From Ustulina deusta (taxonomy: Eukaryota > Ascomycota > Sordariomycetes > Xylariales > Xylariaceae): 64,000 nt of DNA. The notes under the pieces were generated by a model. That model saw only the letters and a list, made by a program, of their open reading frames with translations, searched no databases and had not been told where the DNA came from. Where the stretch lies: positions 62,001 through 126,000 of the forward strand of contig JAJNNX010000003.1 in assembly GCA_023159155.1 (NCBI GenBank). Direction: 5' to 3'. A program made the position numbers and the translations under genes. The stretch's first letter is position 1. Each line of letters begins with the position of its first letter. Shown piece after piece: positions 58,078 to 64,000 of the stretch.

Positions 58078-59058
58078 ATGACCACCTCAGACGATCCTCG
58101 CATCAAGTTCGGGCTATCATGCCCAGTAGGTGGCAACTTTCACATATGTCAGGACTCATCAACAAAATTTATCGGCTGCTGTGACGTAGATCCCTGCACA
58201 CCAGGACGTGACGGAGAGTGCCCGACATCAAAACTCTTCAGTGCCAGTTTCAGCGCTGCTAGCGGCGTTCTGTTCTTACCCCAGAGCTGTGCCGATCCCT
58301 TCAACAGCAGCATCTGGTACACGTGCGACAATGCGAAGCCGCCATTCCTTGGCTGTTGCACGAACAATCCGTGCAATGGTGGTTGTTTGGCTGGCAATCT
58401 TGAAGCTGCCACCTTGAGTAAAGATCCGAAGAATGCTGGTCAGTTCATGTTGCCGGATACAACAACAACGACAACAACAACCATTCTGAGCACGATAGGA
58501 ACAAGCGTACTGCCGACAGGGACTGAGAGTTCAAGTCCGAGTCCGACGGATGGGGGCGGTGCGCGAGCTGGGATGATTGCTGGAATATCGGTGGCCGGTG
58601 TCGTGATACTGTTATTAGTTATCGCAGCCTATCTATGGGTAAAGCGAAGAGAGCACGCTCGACAGAAGTGCGAACAACAGACATTTCTGGATGACCCATC
58701 GGCGGGTGCTATTCAATCAAATGAGTTCTTTCAAGGTAAATAATACCTATCTTCAAGCTATTGATGTTGTACCGGCACAGAGAACAGAACCTACACGTGG
58801 TAGGGGCCATGTTCAAAATATCAGTCACTGACTACTGATTTAGCAACACCGCACCTCGCGAAAAGTGCATTTCTAGCCCACAATTCGCACCGTCCCTCGA
58901 ATGGTACACCGAGTCCCTCGAAATCTGAGAATTTTCATAGTCCCCATCTTTCGCTTCTGTCGGAGCTCGAGGGAAGCAGTAGGATGAATACGGCGCTACA
59001 GCAGAATTTAAGGGACACACATAATAGCTATGAGTGGCATGAATTACGAACTAACTAA
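58078..59058 (+). CDS. Cysteine-rich single-pass membrane protein, function unknown
   Basis: Two exons, 58078-58735 and 58844-59058, encode 290 residues. The outer part has two related modules: LSCPVGGNFHICQDS...FIGCCDVDPC and QSCADPFNSSIWYTCDN...FLGCCTNNPC, each ending in GCC-x3-PC. A Thr/Ser-rich linker and a GGGARAGMIAGISVAGVV glycine-rich lead pass into one membrane helix (VILLLVIAAYLWVKRRE). The cytosolic tail would stop early at TAA (58741) if unspliced. A GTAAAT...TTTAG intron adds 71 more residues, ending YEWHELRTN. This layout recurs in many filamentous fungi, often in lineage-expanded families; a surface or wall-sensing role is only a guess. No N-terminal signal peptide is visible, so the helix may act as the anchor. 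Confidence 0.75.
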
Positions 59059-61296
59059 TTTGAAGACGGCTGATCAAAGCTGAGTGACGATAGAATATTA
59101 TAATTTAATGACGGGATATGTCTACTGGTAGTTCGGCACTGCTGATTCTCTTCTTGTCAGTGGAGTTCATATAATCTGTAGCCTTGAGATACGTGGATAT
59201 TTGCCCTGTTGCTAGTAATATCATAATCTGTTACCCATGATTCACTCAGTTCTACTTCTCGTATATAACCCCATTTCCCTAGATACTAAGTATCAGGCCT
59301 CAGCTACTACCGACCTGGCTGTATACAAGTCTATCTATTCACTCTGTAACAACAACTCTCGCACCTACTCCAGCATGAAGTACAACGAGAAATACTTGCA
59401 AGTAGATATGGAAATTGAAAGCAAAGAGCTGATACTTTTTGTGCGAGTTCGATAAATTGAAGAAGCGCCGCTCTAGTTACGAAAATGATATAGAAACTGC
59501 AACAATGCAAAATGACGCTTTTATTACGTTGTTAGCACTAGTGGTATATATCCACGACGGAGACAAACCTAGTCTCACTTGTTGACTTAATGTGGTACTC
59601 AGAAATTGTCCCTTAGCATTGCCTCCTCACATTACCTACCAACGAGCACACCTAATTATACTTAGGGTAAAATTATGAGCCGCCCGTGTTTGTTAGATAG
59701 TGCGAGCGGAGGTCAAGATCTCAACTTTGTGTCAACCTGTGCAGCGTTGGCCGGCTTTGTTACGCTTAAGAGGCCGCTAATACAACGCGACTTGGGATAC
59801 CTACCTTGGTAACTCAAGAAGATTCAGACGAGAAGCTGCTGCAAGTTAATGCAAGCTCATTGTCGGCTTGTGGGCTTTGAGGATCCTATCCAATTAAAAG
59901 TCAGATTTTACCATCGCTCTTCATTCTCTCATAAACAGTCAATATGTTCCCTCTCGAGTGAGTGGTTGACTCTGAAACTAGTGCTCTTAGAACTGTGGTT
60001 GCTTTGACTTGTCTCATTTCTCCGGAAACCGAAAACCCCCTGGAATTTGACGAGGGGCGGTGAGGATACTTGGTAAAACTGATGGGGTTCTCGGAAAGTA
60101 TAGACGAACCCTAATGCATTAACTTTTTGAAGAGACCCATTGAATCTTGTGCACCCGCCACGTGTTTGTATAGTTTACTTCATCGCCCCGTGTAATGCGA
60201 TCCGCTAAAATGCTATCTTACCGATTGTATGACAGTTAGAAGTAAATAACAGCGAGACTGTAAGCTGCCGAGATGCTACGACTAGCAACTACATCTCAGT
60301 ACCTAGCTCATACTCTAAGTCGTCACCAAGAACTGGCGGAAAGTTGATAGCTGTAGTGTATGCGAGGCTTTGGGGTAAGTTGTGGATCAGAAGAAGATAA
60401 CTACCTACGCATACATGTAAGTTTATCTACAACGTTTGAGAACGCTCAGCATATAACTCGCACTGTATGAGTTAATTCTACGGACTTACTTCCGGTTATC
60501 CCACAACTCGGTTTGAGTCACTAGTTATTGGCCTTGGAAGCATTTAATGTTGAGGCATTCAGATCCTTATTTTGCCTGTTATCACACCAAGCATCCTCGG
60601 GCACTGGTGGCTTGGGTTGTTGAGTCTTCACTATTCCCTCGAACATTTCAAACAAGCACCAATTATCCCCGAATCTAGTGTAGCTACACCTAGGTTTACG
60701 CATGCTGTTACCCGTCAGTCGTATGATACATGCCTAATACCTGTACGCCCTTATCCTGGGGAAGTAGGTAGTATACGTAGGTATTATATGAAAGGGACAA
60801 AGCGTCACTCTCACTTACAGGGATCTAATCCCCACGCCAAGAATAAGCAGACAACGAGGGGTTGGGGCTCAAAATAGGTATGTCAAGGCCGTAATTAGTG
60901 TGGCGCATGATGTAAGTGGCCACCCCGTCCGTGATCTCGATCCGCAACCACTTTCAAAATCAGGATTTATCCCACCCTACATCCCCGGCTGTGACGTTGA
61001 GGTAGTACAATATGACACCAGACCACGGACCGCGCGCGCGGTGGAAGCACGGACTTGGGATGCAGGTAGGGTCCCCGTAGCTTGATTTTCGTACAGTATG
61101 GACCCGATATATAGGACTTGCTTGCCCACCCCTTGGTTCCTCTTCCGTTAGAGCTTTCTCAATCTTACTTTTTGGCCATAACCCCTTCGGATCTTTGATC
61201 GACGTGTATCTAAAAACTCGAAGCTCATTTCTCGTTTGACTTCTCAGGTAAATCTTCGGTGGGAACAAGAAAACAAGAGCAGACTCAAACATCATA
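59059..61296. other. Gene-poor spacer
   Basis: About 2.2 kb with only short frames on both strands. I looked for relic reading on both strands and recognised none. Confidence 0.45.
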
Positions 61297-61749
61297 ATGT
61301 CTACTAGCGGCGACGACAAGTCGAGGAGCTCGTCTCCAGCCCCTCAGCAAGAACCTGAGCAGCAAGAGCAGCAGGGCGAGCAAAGCCACCGCCCCCAGAC
61401 GCGAGAGAAGTCTATCGCACCCTCCGAAACCTCAGTCTCACGCCCCGCGCGCCAGCGTCGCCGGAACCGTCGTCGGCAAGATTTCCAGCCGGACGATGAG
61501 GCGGACCACAGTCAACAAGTGGCCCATGGGCAGCAACAGCAACAGCAACAGCCGCAACAACAGATGATGCCGCCGATGTCACAGCACCAGATGATGCCGC
61601 AACCGCAATACCAGCAGCAACAACATATGCAACAGCAGAACGACGGTGGCAAGAGTGATACCTTGAAGCTGAGACTGGACTTGAATCTTGAGGTCGAGGT
61701 CACGTTGAAGGCGCGCATTCACGGTGACTTGACCTTGGCTCTATTGTAA
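61297..61749 (+). CDS. Gln-rich conserved fungal protein
   Basis: A single exon of 150 residues. The N-terminal half is Ser/Pro/Glu- and Arg-rich (RPARQRRRNRRR) and the middle is polyglutamine with Met and Pro (QQQQQQQPQQQ). The C-terminal 30 residues or so (SDTLKLRLDLNLEVEVTLKA, RIHGDLTLALL) are amphipathic and look like the conserved part seen in other ascomycete proteins. I do not know its function. The CAG/CAA tract at about 61530-61565 may vary in length between strains. The stop TAA lies inside a GTAAGT donor-like sequence, so an alternative spliced end cannot be excluded. Confidence 0.7.
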   Translation: MSTSGDDKSRSSSPAPQQEPEQQEQQGEQSHRPQTREKSIAPSETSVSRPARQRRRNRRRQDFQPDDEADHSQQVAHGQQQQQQQPQQQMMPPMSQHQMMPQPQYQQQQHMQQQNDGGKSDTLKLRLDLNLEVEVTLKARIHGDLTLALL

Positions 61750-62364
61750 GTCTAACTGCTTCGCTTATGTATCCTAATCCCCGGATCTTCTTTTCCCTCC
61801 TGAGCACATGCTCCCCTTATCCCCCGTAGCTCCCCTTCTGAACCTCGGTGTCCTAGACAATCATGAGTCAACCGTCGCCGAAGTCTCGAAGCCATTATAA
61901 CCCCCCTTTCTCTGATACGTGGAGTTTATTTAGGGATGGTGCTTAACATGATCGACCAGGGACACCTAAACCATAAAAATTATGCGACATACTGGATAGG
62001 CTCGGGTTTTTGCTTTCCGCAATAAATGATTGATGATTGGAACCTTTTCTGTTGAAGTTTGGGAGAACACACTAAAATCAAAGAGTGTGTTAATCAGAAG
62101 GGTATTCACTCTCAGCCTCTGACGGCGACTGCTATTTCTTCTGTATAGTACAGGGTCCATAATGAGATGGAACGGATATAGAAAGACTCGTGTAAACACA
62201 ACAATACACAATACACAATGAGCAGTACACTGGCATTTTCATCGCTCTTGTAATCCCTGCAGAGCAATCTGAAGCCCCCCTTGTTCGTAAAGTTACACAA
62301 ATTGTCACACTGCTTCGCAATAAGCGAAAGACACTTCCGCTCCTCAACGCCCACACAGAATTTC
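61750..62364. other. Intergenic
   Basis: This lies between the Gln-rich protein gene and the small coiled-coil ORF. Short frames only. Confidence 0.45.
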
Positions 62365-62673
62365 CTACTGACTCCCACCGCGTGGACGCTCGCCCTCGGA
62401 ACTCAGGCTCCTTAATCGACGATCCGCCTCAGCCATCTCGCGTTCGTATTCAGTAACGTGAGAGCGTAGTCGCTCGCCACTCCCAGCAGCTTCCCGTTCG
62501 AGATGATTCAGGCCAGCGAGCTGCGAATCCGCCTCGTCCATGGCTCGGGAGTGTTCACGGCCGAGCGTGGCAAGAGGTACGTTCGCTTCCGTCATCGCGA
62601 CGCGGTGCTTTTCGTTGGCTTTATCTTGCATCGCACTCAGGCCCTCCATGACCTCTTCGTACGATGGGTCCAT
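62365..62673 (-). CDS. Small coiled-coil ORF, hypothetical
   Basis: A single exon of 102 residues. The sequence is highly charged and helical: MDPSYEEVMEGLSAMQDKAN, then two related blocks (REHSRAMDEADSQLAGLNHL and YEREMAEADRRLRSLSSEG). The start AAAATGG has a good eukaryotic context. No family is recognised, and a chance frame is possible because the window's codon use is not distinctive enough to decide. Confidence 0.4.
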   Translation of the reverse strand: MDPSYEEVMEGLSAMQDKANEKHRVAMTEANVPLATLGREHSRAMDEADSQLAGLNHLEREAAGSGERLRSHVTEYEREMAEADRRLRSLSSEGERPRGGSQ

Positions 62674-64000
62674 TTTGAATTGCGCTTGAAGGCAGTACTT
62701 AAGATTCGTCTTGGGATTAGATGGGTAGGTGGAGAGTCATCACCCATAGACTTGCTTGATACAGAACTTGGACCGTCCTTGAGGCCTGTTAGTGTAGACT
62801 AGATAGGCATGTCGCCAGATACCTACCTCGTTATGCGATGAGGAACGGACAAGGTCTTGATTCTTGAGGTATCCCGTTTAAGGTAGGCTTTATCGGGAGA
62901 GGGGTAGGATTCATATAGGATTAGATGACGTCATGGGCCGATATTATCGGGTTCTCGATAACCTCTATTTCCCGCACATAGCATCATCATGGACTTGGTA
63001 CGGGTTCTTTACGAGGCGTCTGCCTGTGTGTCTCATGGAGAAGAAAAAAGGATTACCCGTTGCATGTGAGTGCTTGTTCTCTATCTCCTGCTACCTCCAC
63101 GGCGCCAAACTACCCGGGCAGGTGGTGTATAGCGACTTCATATCATATACCTACGTCAATGGACCAGGTTGGAGTAGGTAATGCGTAGTGTAGATCTACA
63201 TCATATACAGTGCTCCCAACATTGGGTCCTTTTACACACTGAATTCCCATGCCTGGATGTCGGTTCATGACCGATAGTAAAGCTTGCAACCCTCAACGTA
63301 TCGAATGCGCTCTTCGGCCCAATAGAGGATCTTCCCGTCGAGATAAGCGAAGTGTGTGTGTGCATTCTCAACTCTTCAACGTCCCTGGGAAATCATATAG
63401 CTAACGTTGGATTATATCCACTTTGACGCGAAGTTCGAGGTGGACTGACGAACCAACCACAAGAGGAGTTGGTTACTTGCTAAAGTACCTGACTATAACT
63501 TAATTAACGCTAGCCTAATAATAATAGGTAGCCACGATGCATTAGGAATATCACTTAATATCACTATGTCTTACACGGGAATGAAGCCCGGTCCCCAAGT
63601 GCTACCTGACGGTGAGGCCGAGCTTCCCGACACGCCTACAGCATGCATACACTACCTGATCTGATGCATGGCCAATCATGAACCAGCAGATGGTCTCGAA
63701 TTACTCTGCATGGCGCATGCAGGATACACCGCAAGAAATCTTCTGCTCCTCTGCCTTTCTAAGTACCTAGCTTTTCTTCTTCTTGACCTCCCTCTTGTCT
63801 TTGACGGTCTCCGTAGAGCTATCCATCAATTAGGTTCGGCTAAGAATGGTGGCTGGCTGGATAGTCGTTGTTGTACTTAGCAGTGCTGGACTCGATAGCG
63901 TGGACTTCCTGCTTCCGACTCCCCTCGTTTCATAGGTAACATGTTAGGTTCGCGGTAATCTGGCCAAACATGCAGGTCTCTGTGACATTTTAATGCTTTA
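62674..64000. other. Intergenic, window edge
   Basis: No supported gene to the window edge. A stem-like segment near 63575-63630 was checked as a tRNA and rejected. Confidence 0.45.

Noticed and set aside
60815..60845. GGGGATTAGATCCC hairpin on the minus strand as a tRNA T-arm
   Set aside because: It is an isolated short palindrome without other tRNA arms.
63575..63630. tRNA-like stem with ACGGGAATGAAGCCCGGT
   Set aside because: It resembles a T-arm, but the loop does not fit TTCRANY, and no matching acceptor stem or D-arm could be found on either strand.

Overview
The window reads as nuclear DNA of a filamentous ascomycete (Pezizomycotina). Protein resemblance suggests Sordariomycetes; a Xylariales-like fungus is my guess, not something the sequence proves. 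The evidence is single genes separated by long spacers, short introns (about 50-240 nt) with CTAAC/CTGAC-type branch sites, and proteins restricted to or typical of filamentous fungi. There are no operons, no CRISPR array, no rRNA and no convincing tRNA.

Layout. 0.6-6.7 kb: a lactonase-type amidohydrolase, the GET3 ATPase and a 5-hydroxyisourate hydrolase, with a 2.3-kb spacer full of TACCTA/TAGGTA words. 6.7-16 kb: a gene-poor stretch holding a 27-base C run, a broken acidic gene with two in-frame stops, the large nucleoporin gene NUP85, and a decayed cytochrome P450. 16-25 kb: glutathione-dependent formaldehyde dehydrogenase with a GC-AG intron, an AN1 zinc-finger protein after a 4-kb gap, and the endonuclease III homologue NTH1. 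25-31.4 kb: a putative mitochondrial membrane protein, a DUF676 lipase and the RNA exonuclease REX3.

31.8-36.5 kb: a compact set of mitochondrial genes. PHB1 and QCR8 lie head to head, the complex I 21.3-kDa subunit follows, then LTO1. 37-45 kb: a short-chain dehydrogenase, the NatA catalytic subunit NAA10, a 756-residue PPxY protein and eIF2B-beta. 46-51.5 kb: the NEM1 lipid-metabolism phosphatase, a DUF1761 membrane protein and the H/ACA snoRNP protein NHP2. 51.5-64 kb: a decayed HNH-nuclease-like gene, a secreted GH92 alpha-mannosidase, a cysteine-rich single-pass membrane protein, a polyQ protein and a small coiled-coil ORF.

Most intact genes are housekeeping: protein insertion, nuclear pore, translation initiation, ribosome and snoRNP work, respiration and DNA repair. 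The sequence shows no joint regulation except the shared PHB1/QCR8 promoter. The most unusual content is three gene relics (one P450, one HNH nuclease, one unidentified acidic protein) and the intergenic TACCTA/TAGGTA clusters. I found no convincing new multi-gene system. Gene models rest on splice consensus and remembered family conservation; no search or transcript data were available.
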